This document shows positions 1 through 12,225 of a stretch of 64,000 nucleotides of DNA, in pieces. A program made the position numbers and the translations under genes. Source of the stretch: Diploscapter coronatus (Eukaryota > Nematoda > Chromadorea > Rhabditida > Rhabditidae). Each line of letters starts with the position of its first letter. The stretch's first letter is position 1. The stretch covers positions 24,203,201 through 24,267,200 of the forward strand of contig OZ038422.1 in assembly GCA_964036155.1 (NCBI GenBank), read 5' to 3'. The notes below the pieces were generated by a model that saw only the letters and a program-made list of their open reading frames with translations, was not told the origin of the DNA and searched no databases.

Positions 1-1411
1 TTTTGACTTGAGAAAATGGATAATTTTGTATTCAATTAATGAAGTCTTCATAATTTCAAGAAGGAAAAAAACTTCAATTCCATTGTCAGGTGCGTCGAAT
101 TCGATTCGAAAAATTCAGGGAAGTTTTTCTTTGTGAAAACGAGGGCGGAGAGAATTTTGATTGATCATACAACGATTTTGACGGTAATGAAGTTTGAAAT
201 CAGTGAAATGCACCCATAATTTCTAGGCTATCAAGGAAAATGAGAATATACTGAATTTGAACGGAGTTAAATTTTAGAAACGATGAAGTATTTCGAAAGT
301 TATATATAAATTAGAAAGTTTATTTTAGTTTCAAGGCTTTCGCCTTCATTTAGATGATTATTGTGAGAAAGCGAACTAAAGTTAGCGGTATTAACTTTGG
401 AAATATGGTGAAATTAACAACTTCAAGATAATAAGGAAGTTACGCGAGGTCAAATGAATTTAGCATAATAATTCCGGTCCATCAATGTGAAGAATGTACG
501 AAAATTATACGAGAAATGAGGTTCATATCGAACAATCGTTGTAACGGAATGTCAAAGAAATAGTTCGGCTGGTAATTAACCATTGTTGTTGATGAATGGA
601 TGGTAATCACAAGAAATGGGGAGTTTCTCAAATTTTCAAACTTCGAAATTATTTGTGAAAAAGCGTGTTTTGATCCTTCAATTGGAAGAAAACAAGATTT
701 GACAAATTGAACCATCTTTTTTTCTAATTACGATGATCAGACTAAAATATGGAGTCGAGTACTGGATGTTCGGATTTTTTGAAAGAAAAAATTATCAGCC
801 AGATTTTGAAAAGAATCCATCATATCATATTCATAAAATTTTGAGATTTAGAAAATTGAACCTGAAAATCTTGCGAACCTATTTCAAATAATGATCGAAT
901 GACGATGCTATTTTGGATGAATAATGGTAGGTATGGAACATGAGATCGAATATAATGACGATAAGGAATCAGGAGAGAATGAGATGTGACTGGTTTGTGA
1001 TGGTCAAATAATCTCTAAAGAATATCATACCTTTCCCGCCCAAATATGATACCCTTATGTGCTAGCCTATTTCCTGACCTTATTCTTTATCATTGACGAT
1101 AGATTTTTCTAACTACCCCTTGATCATATGGCTTATGATAGTTATGATGCGTTGAAGGAAGACATTTTGTCGAGGAAATTTTTGAGAAAATATAGGAAAA
1201 TGTTGCATGATAACCTGAGAAAACATCTAAGTAGATAGGCCTTTTATACCGTTTACAGTAGTTTTGGAAAGAGAAAGTAGATGTTTAGATAAATTGGGAA
1301 AATTCAACGAATTCGCATAAGTCTTTAGATAATGTGAGGGTTTCAGCTGAATAAGTAGGACGCTTTATTTCGAATAGAAGATTTGAATTTATACCCCCGT
1401 TTTTCTTTCAG
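1..1411. other. 5' flank, no gene recognised
   Basis: AT-rich sequence with no ORF that has coding-like codon use. Missing 5' exons of the BRAT1-like gene may lie here or beyond the window edge, but I could not identify one. Confidence 0.4.
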
Positions 1412-4400
1412 ACTGATCCTCCGCTATCGAAACCGTATGGTTTCTTTTTCAATACTGTGAAAGCATGCGAATTGAAGAGAGAAAAAGAAACTCCCTAGGT
1501 TGAAGCAAACAACGCAATCATACGTTGCCAAAGGCATGGTTATTTAACGTAGTGGATAACGCAGTTACAAATAGGCATGAGCAACGACTCGAGTACTTAT
1601 ACCTTCTATGTTTTTGTTAAAAATGCTAAAATGGCGACCAAATTAAGCAAACTTGGCGAATAATACCAAAATCGAACGAAATTTGACGTTTTCTAGGTTT
1701 AAATGATGAACTGTCTGATGAAAATGACTTATTCTTACTAAATTTCGTCTCATTTTGACATTTTACGTCTTGTGCGTTTCACATGAAGGCTGATCATCTT
1801 TTGTAGTGTCAAACAGGGTGCGTTCGTGTAAACGAAGGTACGCTTTGACGAAATCGAAAAAGATAGAGGGAAAAGGTGTAACCCTCAAGCATCTTTTTTA
1901 TTTCAATTATATATAATACAAGATTTAGAAGAAAAAAATGTATTAATTGAAAAAAACTAAATTAAAATATAACGTATTCAACTTTTATCTTTATGATTTT
2001 TCATGAAGTACAGCTGTCATTATTAAAACTACTTAATCCAAAATGTAAAATAAAAATCCACAAATTTTAAAACTGAAATTTTCAGCATCGATACGCCTCA
2101 TTTCGTTAACAATTATCGTCAATTGGCGATCTCGATTCTGCTCTCGAAAGAAACAAAATTAGAAGATATCCTGCCGCTGCTCAAATTCATGCAGAGGGAG
2201 GTAAGAATTTTCTAGTTCACATAAATTTATTATTTGTAAAAAATACCAATATTATCGGCGGTAAAAATTCGACAATTCATTAAGTTTTTTTAAGCATACA
2301 TATTGTTGGTTGAAGATAAAGTCGATATTCACGTAGTAGCAATTAGAAATCGAATTGGGGGCGAAATAGTGGGTCGCGTAGAAGAGAAACGAGATGAATA
2401 GTGCTATTTTTGAACATCGGCACTCTCCCAATCAATGATATCTTCTATCGTTTTTAGTTTTTGTATTGGTATATACTTGAGCCCATCAATTCAAACTTTA
2501 TCAATTACATTATTATCATTTTTCCTGAAACTTATGCATTTTCAGTAACATTATATGATCGCTAATCATTGCTAAAAATTTCCTAAACTATCCATACAAT
2601 TTTCTGAAACCTATAAAATTCCAAATTTGCAGATGTTAGTGGATTTCATCGAGCGGTGGGCTTCAAATGGGAATTTCGCAAACAAAAAAATCTCCCCTTT
2701 GAATTCGCTCGGCGCGTTCATTCAACACGACAATTTGCATGGGCTGGAATTGAAATACTTCGGCAAATTCGTCGAGGCATTGAAAGAAAGAATTGTGGTA
2801 AGGAAAATCCAAGAAAATGCTGTAGGGCGAATTTGGGTTTTTAAAGAATCTGTACGTTTGCATGCGGAAACTTGATAAAATTGCTAGGAATTTGGTAAAT
2901 ACGTTCACTTTTGTTTGTCTTAAATTCCATCTACATACTAATTGCAAATGAACTGACAGATTTGATTAGAACTTGAAAATTTATGAAATTTCCTGAAGAT
3001 AGAAATTTCAGTCCCCATCAGAATCCTCGCATGTGATCATCGCCGCATTGAAGAAGACTTTTGGGTTGGAGGCTTTTGAAGATCAGCAAGTCAAGATGAT
3101 ACTTTGTGGAATATTGGAGAAAGGTAATTTTCATGTATTTTTTTTAAAAATAGAACTCATTCTTCTGAAAAATATTTTCAGAAAAATGAGATTTTACCCG
3201 CTTTATTTTAGAACTCGAAAGCCCTGAATGGGAGGCCAGAGACAACGCGCTTGAAATCCTGCTTCTCCTGCCGAACTACCGTCATTTGATAGGTGAGATT
3301 TTGAGAGTTACTAGATTTCCTATGCTCTATAACCTCCAATAGGGTTGCTATAAATCGAGAATACCTATGAAAACTTGAAACATACGACATTTTTAATTAA
3401 TAGTTTTTGGATAGGCATTTAAAATGTTATCACGATAGCTTCATGAAATTGGCAACGATTTCAGGGTGCTGATGTGCTGACCATTTCAAATTTTTAAACA
3501 TGTTTTCTTGCATTTCAGTCGATCTTCACAAATTCATCACCGACGAATCGCCGTATGTTCGTGCGACGGCACTCAAATTGCTCGAGAACATGGAAGGCAG
3601 AATAAAATTGGAAGTCTGCGAGAAAATACTCTACGAGGAAAATTCGTCTGAGCCGAGGTAAATTTGTTGATTTCTAAAAATTTCTCTATTCTTTAAAATG
3701 CTGATATTTTCGAGGTCTAAACTTATTGAGTGGTTTAAAGCAGTACCAAACAATTTTTGGTTTTCATAAAATCATACACCTGAAACCTATTTCTAGCAAT
3801 AATTAGATAAATGGCTTATTTTGTAATTCACGATTTTTCGTCATAGATGGTGTAAACAAAACAATATACCTATCAATACATTTTGATAAATTGTATTTTG
3901 CAACTTATTTTATACAACATTTTTACAATTTAGCGTTTTTTTTCAGATTGATCTGTCTTCGTTCGCTTCTGTCGAATTTCAATGCTAGCGAAATTATGGC
4001 TGTAATCTCGAAATGCCTTTATAATTTGCTTGAGGACTACGATATGCAGATTTTCAGGTACATAATTACTCTACTTTAAAACCAGATTGAATTTTTAATT
4101 TAGGCTAAAATTATTGAAATTCAAATCATTTACATCTGAGACTAAATTTTAGAATCAACTTTGCATTTAAGGCAACGACGCATTTGATTTTAGAGAGCTC
4201 GTCCCGATTCTGCAGAATATGATGAAAGCAAAAGAATTTCAAGATGGCGTTAGGAAGGAGTTGGAACAATGGAGAGAGGTAGAATCTTTTACCATTATCA
4301 TTGTGGAAAAAGATCGAATATGAAAACCTGTGAAACTTATTTCAAAATAGAAGTGTAATTGCACTTCGGTGAAGCTATAATATCAACTTGCTAAAGAAAT

Positions 4401-4620
4401 AAAAATCCATGAATACCTTGAAACCTACTCAAATTTTTATCGTTCCATTTTTCAGGATCCTCAAATCGGAGTTTCGGTTCGTCAAATCCTCGGCGAAAAT
4501 GAAAACGATCAAAGTAATTCGATCAACAAAAAAGATACTGCCGCTGAAAAGCTCGTAGAGGAATTCATGGCTGCCCTTTCTTCCCACTGTCCTGCAGATG
4601 AAGTTATCGATTGCTATTGA
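1412..4620 (+). CDS. BRAT1-like HEAT-repeat protein (5' incomplete)
   Basis: Clear exons are 2086-2200, 2633-2797, 3012-3123, 3212-3292, 3519-3657, 3947-4057, 4194-4278 and 4456-4620 (TGA). All junctions are GT-AG, most acceptors are TTTCAG or TTTTAG, and reading phases agree throughout. A 23-nt candidate exon at 1412-1434 also fits in phase (reading DPPLSKP into IDTPHF) but is less certain. The visible protein is about 325 aa, rich in leucine and paired helices such as LEILLLLPNYRHLI and PYVRATALKLLENMEG, which is HEAT/ARM-like. It ends EVIDCY. BRAT1 in animals is a HEAT-repeat partner of the Integrator endonuclease INTS11, and its conserved C-terminal residues are reported to enter the INTS11 active site. 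The fold, the helix pattern and the Cys-Tyr end support this call; it is an inference, not a database match. Full BRAT1 is about 800 aa, so N-terminal exons are missing or lie outside the window. Confidence 0.5.
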
Positions 4621-4864
4621 TTTATCGATTTTTCATTTCAAACATCCCAACCGTTTTTATTATTATGTTTCGAAATGTGATCAAACTTTTAAAGAACTTA
4701 AAATATTTACCTTAGAAGACCATGGACTTTTACTCGATGTTTCATGGTATTTTGTTATGAGAAAAGTTGTTGACTTTTGGATCTCAAGAATTTCTTACGG
4801 GAATAAATTTGATTTTTCTTTAATTTGACTTCATGACTTCATTACCTCATTTCCCATGCTCACG

Positions 4865-5046
4865 ATGGCGCTCTTCAAGATCCTGTTTCTGGCTGCATTG
4901 GTCTGCGTGATTCTGGCTCATGGGAATTTTCGAAAGAAGAAAAAATATCCAAACGAATTTGGATTCTCCGTAGTCGATTTAGTTTATCTGTATTCAATTT
5001 GTTAAATTAGGTCCAAACGCGTGGCAACATCGACTTCAAAGTTTGA
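4865..5046 (+). CDS. 46-aa secreted peptide
   Basis: Two exons, 4865-4969 and 5011-5046, separated by a 41-bp GT-AG intron that keeps phase 0 (an in-frame TAA lies inside the intron). The product has a strong N-terminal signal peptide (MALFKILFLAALVCVILAHG), then a basic stretch RKKKK, then a tail ending GNIDFKV. There is no cysteine. The mature part would be about 26 residues. I do not recognise the family; it could be a peptide hormone or an antimicrobial-type peptide, judging only by the signal sequence and the basic patch. It starts 245 bp after the BRAT1-like stop, on the same strand. Confidence 0.5.
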
Positions 5047-6325
5047 TATGATAATGTCAGCACTAAACGTAGTACGCGTAAAACACGTAGTGAAAAAGGG
5101 GAAAACTGTCCTCTACTTTTCTCCTCAAAAAATTTCTTCGCTCTTCTCCCAGATTTTTAATAAAATCATCAAAGACAATGAGACATCGAATTTCTTCGAG
5201 AATACGCGTGGAAAATCATCAATTCTTGACACATGATGAAGAATAGAGCTGGAAAAATGATTGGAACTTGACGCACAGTTTTGGATACATGTGTCAGCCA
5301 ATTGGAAATGACGTGCATTGACACGATTGCTTTGTTGCATCACTCGATTATGCTACAAGCTGGCAGAAATTTCTGATGAGCACTCGGTCGAAAGTCATGA
5401 AGAAGTTTCTGAACATATTTCGGAAAGAGCCAGGTTGGTTGTATTCGATTTTGGTTAATAATTTTTTATTTGCTGATTAGCAGCAAAACATACAAGGATC
5501 ATTAATTATTTCTAAAATAAAAAAAAAAAGTATGCGCTAGTTTGAAAATAAGCTATCCATGAAGGTCAGCTTTATTTAACATCCTTATGAGTTTTCATTG
5601 AAAGTCGAAAGTAAATTAAAACAGCTCATAACCTTTCAGAAAAGTCCATAGTATCATCATCTAATCATCGGAAAGTAAATAGGTCGTCAGAATGTACGTC
5701 TGGGCTAGGTTTAGGCTGCTTTTCGAATGTTAAGATATTTCATTTTTACTTTGCCGCGCGCTCTCTAAAATTTAATCTGTTGTCACAATTGTCATTGAAC
5801 AAAGGGAAAATGGTAAAAAAGTGAGTTAGGGATCAAAAGACTAGAAAAAGAGCAAACCTTTAAAATCTCACTCACTTTCTATCCTTTTCTTTCAACTCAA
5901 ACCAGAGCATTTTCGAAGGTTGCTGTTCTAAATTAGTCACTCTTATTCTGCAAATAGTTGATATTTCGGACACCTTATTTTTGGTTTATCTATGATAAGA
6001 TCGATGCATTTTATTTCTTTCAAATTGTGTCTCCTAGTAATTTCGGAATCATCGCCAACTTCTGATTTTTTTACTTAAAATTTTTTAAAACTTACATCCA
6101 GCATCTCAAAAGATTTCTATTTATCGAACTTTGAAGTTTTCGATTCGATATTTGAATCTTGCTGAGAAATATCGTGACCTACTTTCAATTCGCTATTCGT
6201 CATTGTGGATAAGATAATATTCGATAATAACGAATCGTATATCGGATCGGTAAACTTCCAACGTCTACTATTTCTATTTTCTATTGAAGATTATCGAATT
6301 TTTAAGTTAGCTTTTAGATCCGAAT
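5047..6325. other. intergenic, nothing supported
   Basis: AT-rich spacer between the small secreted peptide and the first upstream exon of the ORAI locus. Short ORFs on both strands near 5.0-5.35 kb have no signal peptide, domain or coding codon bias. A TTTTAG acceptor at 6312-6317, nine bases before the next start codon, could be a trans-splice site. Confidence 0.4.
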
Positions 6326-9300
6326 ATGACCCTTCGAACATCGAGATTAAGCAGTTCCGAACCTGACCTATTGATCGATAGACCTTCCGAGTTGCAAGAT
6401 CAAATTCTATTCGCTCTATCAAGGGACCTAGATAACAATTGCTTGTAAGCTATCTCAATAAAAAATGTCCATATTTAGCGGTTTCCTTGAGATATTGTTC
6501 GCTAAGCTAGCCTTTTCTGAAGTTTCACTTTAATATGATTTTTCAGACAGTACCAAAGTTGCCAAGACTTGACGGAAGTCGGAAAACGAGATCCTCTAGG
6601 GCCTAGAGATTCAACTGCCAACTATTTTACGCCCAGAGCGACGATCAAAAAGGTGGACTTCATCACGCCGAAACACAGCATTTCTGAAAGTACGTCATTT
6701 TCACCTAGGAATTTGCGGCCTATAAAACTGGAGCGATAAAGAGCGACCATTTTTCTCATTTCAATGGAATAATAGAACGCTTCAAGTTTAACTTACAGAC
6801 ATGCTATCATGCAAGTTTTTCCTGTTTATTTTTGAACTTATCTAAAGCATGATATCATTGAAAGCGTTTAATTTTCTGAATAGGCTTCAGAAACTTCTCA
6901 CTGAGGATATAAAATTATAGAATGTTCAGCAAGTTTTTCAAAAATGGTATTTGTAGCCCCGATAAACATGGTTTCCAACGTTGTCCCTTTCTTCAAAACG
7001 TCACAATCCGAGCCAGACACTACGCAAAAGCATGATCATTCAAGTAAGCCATTAGTCCAATTCATTCCAACCACTCTATAAATTCCCTATGTTTACTCAT
7101 TGACGAAGTTAGACACGAAGAGTATTTGAGAAATTTATGTTACTGTTTGAATAACTGATTACAGACGATTATTTTAAACATTTTGGGTCATTATATCATA
7201 TCATCATAAATTAAATTAAAACAAAATAAAACGGCCAGGGATATTTTTCTTATCACTTGTGAGTCACCATTGTTATCAATTATAGTACACTTTTTATCAA
7301 TATTTTCGTGAAAATAATGACAGGAAATGAGTGTAATGAGAATGATATTTATGAGGTGTATTAGGGCGCGTTTATACCTTTTGATATTGATAGGATATCA
7401 AAGAATATTAACTTACCCTTAGTGAATCTGATCAGGTCAGGTAACAATGAACTCGTAAAATAGCGCAAGTGTTTATTTCATTATCATTATTGCGCCATGT
7501 TTATTAATTTTCGAAATTCCCCTCATGATTTTTCTATGGTTCATTGAAATCCTTATGACGCAGGAGATTTCGAATATTTTGCTCCTTCATTGACACTGAA
7601 CCCTACAATTACTCGGTTTTATGGCCTATAAAAATATCTCCCCGAACCGGTTTCTTTTGCATCTTTTATCGAAAATTATGCGCTATTCGAGCATTAGAAT
7701 AGATTTACATGATTAGATTTTTACCGTAGACTAGAATGAGCTTTTCAAAATTTTGTTATGTTTCAAAAATTTCAATTTATTTTTTTAACATTTTACAAAT
7801 CCCTTTCCATATTTTACCATTTTGAATAATTCTTTAGCGTGGATTTTCCTAATTGAAATTTCAGCAAATTCGATTATTTCCCTGGATTTCAAATTTCTCG
7901 GATTTATTCCTCGTAATTTTCAGATCTAATCAGCTACATGACTGGACGAGGTCACCGAATTGCAGCCGGCGACGCAGATTCCAAATCGAAAAGACAAGTA
8001 AAAATATATTTTGGACATTACGAATCAGATTTTTCTGATCGAAATATTCTGGATTTGGAGAGTGGAGTGCCGTAAAGGCTGCACTTTTCTTTTAATTTTT
8101 CTCTCAAAAATCTTCATGTCATTTACGAGCAAATTATGCAGGTTATTTTTACCCATTTTCTCTTCCCTACTTTTCCAGAAAAGGAAATAGCAAAAGGCGT
8201 TTTTTCACGGACTTCGTAAAACTCCTAATCAAGAGAAAAAATTGCAGGCCTTCACGGAGTCGAAAAGCCAGAGCCATTTCAAACAGTCCAGGGAAATCCT
8301 CGACGCACTCGATGCTGCCAAACTCAAGCTCAAGGCCATGAGCGAGGATATGAAAAGTGGGTATTTTTATTACTATATTTCTTTATGAAAAATAGAAATG
8401 AAATGTTTATTTGCTGGAGAAAATACGAAACTTTAAAACGTACCTAATTTTTTTAATGGTTCTTCTTAAATTTCCCTGTCAGAAAAAATGTTCAGGTCAA
8501 AATGGATTAAAATTATCGAAAATTTTAAAACTTATCAAAGTGTTTTTCGTTGAAAATGAATCCTCCAGACCAATCTTTACTCCCAAAACTTTTCAACTGT
8601 ACAAATTTTTGAGACCTGCAAAAGTCAGGTGTAACCATCCAGTAATTTCTCACTCTTCCAAAGTTCGTCGAATCAGAAGTATTATTTTGCAAAGTAGAAG
8701 GTAGTCTAGACTAGGTTTCACTATTTTCTACCTTTTGCCTCTTTCTTTTCCTTTCTGTCCTCCATCCGTTTTGGCCCTTTGCGCGGTAAATAACGTGAAA
8801 TTGGCGCATTTTTGGTGGATCTTCGCCAATTTTATCGGCTTTTTCAAATTCTTTCCGCCATTTTCCCGAATTTTATCGATTTTTGCGATGAATATCCACC
8901 AAATCCAATCGAACTATTCATCGAGTGGCGACGAAAATCAGGACGAATTTCGGTCCCTGATGGGAGGTACGAATTTTTGATTTTTTTGAAAATTTTCATA
9001 AGGATTTTTTAAATTCCAGCCTTTCACTTTTATTATTTCTTTTATTTTTCTAACGCAAATAATACAAATTTAAGAGATTTGCGAAAAATTGGCGCAAAAA
9101 CGCGAAAACAATCAGTATAAAACTCTTCAGAATGACACGGCTTTGAGTAATTTTTCATCGGCTAATGATTGTTCGGTATCGAAACGGATTTATGATGCGT
9201 AAAACCGTGATTTTTGAGATATCAGCCAGTTTCCAATGGTCTATTCTAAAACATATGGCGAAGGATTTGGTTTTCCGATCGATTAATGCGCGTGTCTTTT

Positions 9301-10794
9301 TTCTTTTCCCACATTATTTGGGGTCAAACTCTCTTGGATAGAGTTTATCTCGATTTTGAGCACAAAAGATTATATTTTTGGCAAAAATTTTATTATCTTT
9401 GGAATTTTTGAAGACATATTTTTTTTTTATTTTCTATGAACGGTAATAATTATCGGCGCATGAAACAGACCTACAAAAAAGTGCCAACCTCCCCGGATTT
9501 GACTAGGACTTATAGTTTAGGTTCGGATAAATTTTCTGAAAATTTGACAAAAAATCAATATTTTGTCAATTTTTAGTCAAAATATGATAATTTTAAAAAG
9601 TGGTCATTTAAAAAAAAAAATTTAGATCCACCTCTGTTGGCTTCGAATCTGAATACAGCCGCTTCACTATCGTCATTGAATGATCCGAATCGGTTAGTTG
9701 ATTTAAAAAAAAGTTTTGCTTTCACTTAACGATCTATCTACATTATTCCTTTTAGAAGTTACCTTTCTATAGAATTTTTTGAAGCATATCTTTCTCTATT
9801 AAAATTTGTCTTTTCCAAAAATCCAGGCATTTTTTTTTTTTGCAATCGATCGAATTCAAGGTTGCGCGCCCCGTTAAACTTTGCTGTTGCAAAATGAATC
9901 ATTTTCGATGTTGGTTGAGATGCTATCTGTTGGCATACAATGCACAATGCATTTGTGAGAGTGACTTTGAGAGAAACCGACATTGTTGCAAGGTGGTTGG
10001 ACATACGAAAAAATTAATCGGGTGTGAAAGTTAGCAATTTTTTGGACAAAATAAGAATATTTTGGGGACTTATGAAGCAAAAACTTTTCGGACTATACCA
10101 TCATTTTTGCTATATTTTTTATTGTAGAAATTTTTGAAACTTATTATTATTATTTAATTTTCGCGGCGAAGTTCTTTCAATTTTGTTATTTGATTCGAAA
10201 GTTCAGACAGAATGCAATTCCAGCATTTCTGGTTCTTCATATGTTTTCAATTTGAACGTATTATTTCTCAACTTTTTCATTCAATTCCTTCTTTTATTTC
10301 GCACGAAAATCTAATATTCAAAAATGCGCCAAACTTCCAAAGAATGTCATCATTTAGTCTGTGAAATAATTTCCCCTGAAATTTGTCGTTGCGCAAATAT
10401 ACAGTCTTTTCCATATTATAGCGGGTAATCCATTGCATGTTTAAAGTATTTTTTCAATCCATCTTTCTTCCCAAAATCTGATCTTCATCAATGTTTATAA
10501 TTTTACAAAAATATAAATTTGTGAAAAGAATAGTATTTTTCAGGGTGCAATTTTGTTTCTTGTTTCATAATAGTCCATCCAAATTCTTCTTACATCTAAA
10601 AATCTAAATTTGTTTTCATAAAAATTATTTTCAGAGTGCACTTCTCGCTGTCCCAAACACCCCCGCAAACCTCGGGCCTAGCTTCGGGTTTGACTTCGGG
10701 AGTGTCGGGAGTGACTGCCAGCTCAGCTCCGCCCATCTCGCACCCACATGGTCACGGACTCTCTCCCATTCTCCATAATCTAACCAAAGAGTAA
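6326..10794 (+). CDS. upstream exon module of the ORAI locus (unknown protein, or alternative ORAI N-terminus)
   Basis: Exons: 6326-6444 (ATG), 6547-6689, 6957-7043, 7924-7997, 8248-8356, then either 9075-9198 or 9626-9692, then 10635-10790. All are GT-AG and phase-consistent. A second possible start is ATG 8888 in exon 8888-8966, which joins in the same phase as exon 8248-8356. The protein is polar, with a basic segment (HRIAAGDADSKSKRQ), a probable coiled coil (REILDALDAAKLKLKAMSED) and a Ser/Pro/Gly-rich end (TPPQTSGLASGLTSG). No known domain was recognised. Exon 10635-10790 either runs into an in-frame TAA at 10792-10794 or is spliced at the excellent donor GA|GTAAGT. Spliced, it fits in frame to the ORAI core exon at 13294 (giving Glu-His-Arg-Gly-Glu), for a 451-aa ORAI isoform. 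Whether this is a separate gene or an ORAI 5' end is open. Confidence 0.55.
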
Positions 10795-12225
10795 GTCATT
10801 TCTTAAAGTACGTTTCAAGAAATGTGGTAGAAAGTGGATTTTTCTTAAGAGTAATCTTTGGGACTGTTTGATGGATAAAATTTGAAATAATTGAAATGTC
10901 TTAATGTTTGATATGAAAAAGAGGATGTTGATTATTTTGCAGTGTTAAAAGTTCGTTTAAATAGGTTTCAAAGATTTTGATAGGAAGCTAGAATTGCAAA
11001 TAGTCGTTCAATACAATGGGGAGTTAAAAATTTTTAAATTATTGCAACAAGTTTCAAATGTCGATATAGAAAATTCATGCTGAATCATATTGATCCATGA
11101 TCGACAGTGGGCGGAATATCTTCAAGATAAGCTCCAAGGTTCATCATAGAGCGTAAAGTTATTCGGTCGATGCCGAAAAGGTCTTCTAAAATTAAAGAAA
11201 ATACGATTCGCTTTCAGCTGTGTGCCCTAAAATTCTAAAATAATCCCAAAAATACACCCGGTTGTAAAATAGTCGGTTAATGTAATCGGTATTCTCCAAA
11301 GGTAACAAGATTGCCGGATCAAACATTCTTATCTATTCCTTGCTATCTTTCTGCCTCTTCAATAACCCATACTATTTTTCTTTTCCAACGATTTTTTCCG
11401 ACTGATGCACTATTTTCTACATTATCTTTCCATCTTTTGCTCGGACCATTTTCTTGCTTCTTCACCGAGCGCTTCTAATCGATTTTTCCACCTTTTCATC
11501 ATTCTTTCTACCGATGAAAAATCGACATTTTATAATTAACGCAAGGAAGCATAATGATTTCTAAAGATTGATGGATTTTTCTTAGTTTTTTTTTTGAAGA
11601 AAAAGTTTCGATTTGAACACTTTAGTAGGTCTCACTCTCTGTGTCATAAATATCGAATTTTTCCGCTGAACCGTAAAAATTCACTCATCTTATCATTGGT
11701 GATATCACTGAAATGGATACTTTTCGACCTGTAATTCGATTATTCGATTAGTAATTCGTCAAATTCCTTGAAATATTTACAGCTATTTTCGAGTAACTTT
11801 TGGTAATTTCTCTAGTTTTTAGCTGATTACGCATTAGCTTGACTGAATCAGAATTGTTATTGTCTTTTCTATCGACTTTGTCTTTGACAGCTATCAGTTC
11901 GATCTTCAAAAGCAGTAAAATTGATTTTCCTACTATTTTCTTCTGATATGATATCTTCTAGCTATAATTTATTGAAGTATATATCCGATTCAATTCCCAA
12001 CTTTCCTTCGTTGTTTTATCAGGAGCAGGTATTGATTTTTTCTATCTTTCAAAAGGTATCGTTCATTCGTTAAAGTTGACCTTCATCAGACCATGTTAAT
12101 TTTCCTTCAATCAAAATAAAAGATCAATATCAACTTTAACTCGAATTGACGACATTTCTCTTATTAGATCAAAAACTGCATTGATTTTCTACCTACCTCC
12201 ACTTTAGCGTCTTTTGTTTATTTAG

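Noticed and set aside
5021..5343. Short ORFs on both strands after the 46-aa peptide
   Set aside because: No signal peptide or domain; the plus-strand one overlaps the second exon of the peptide in another frame.
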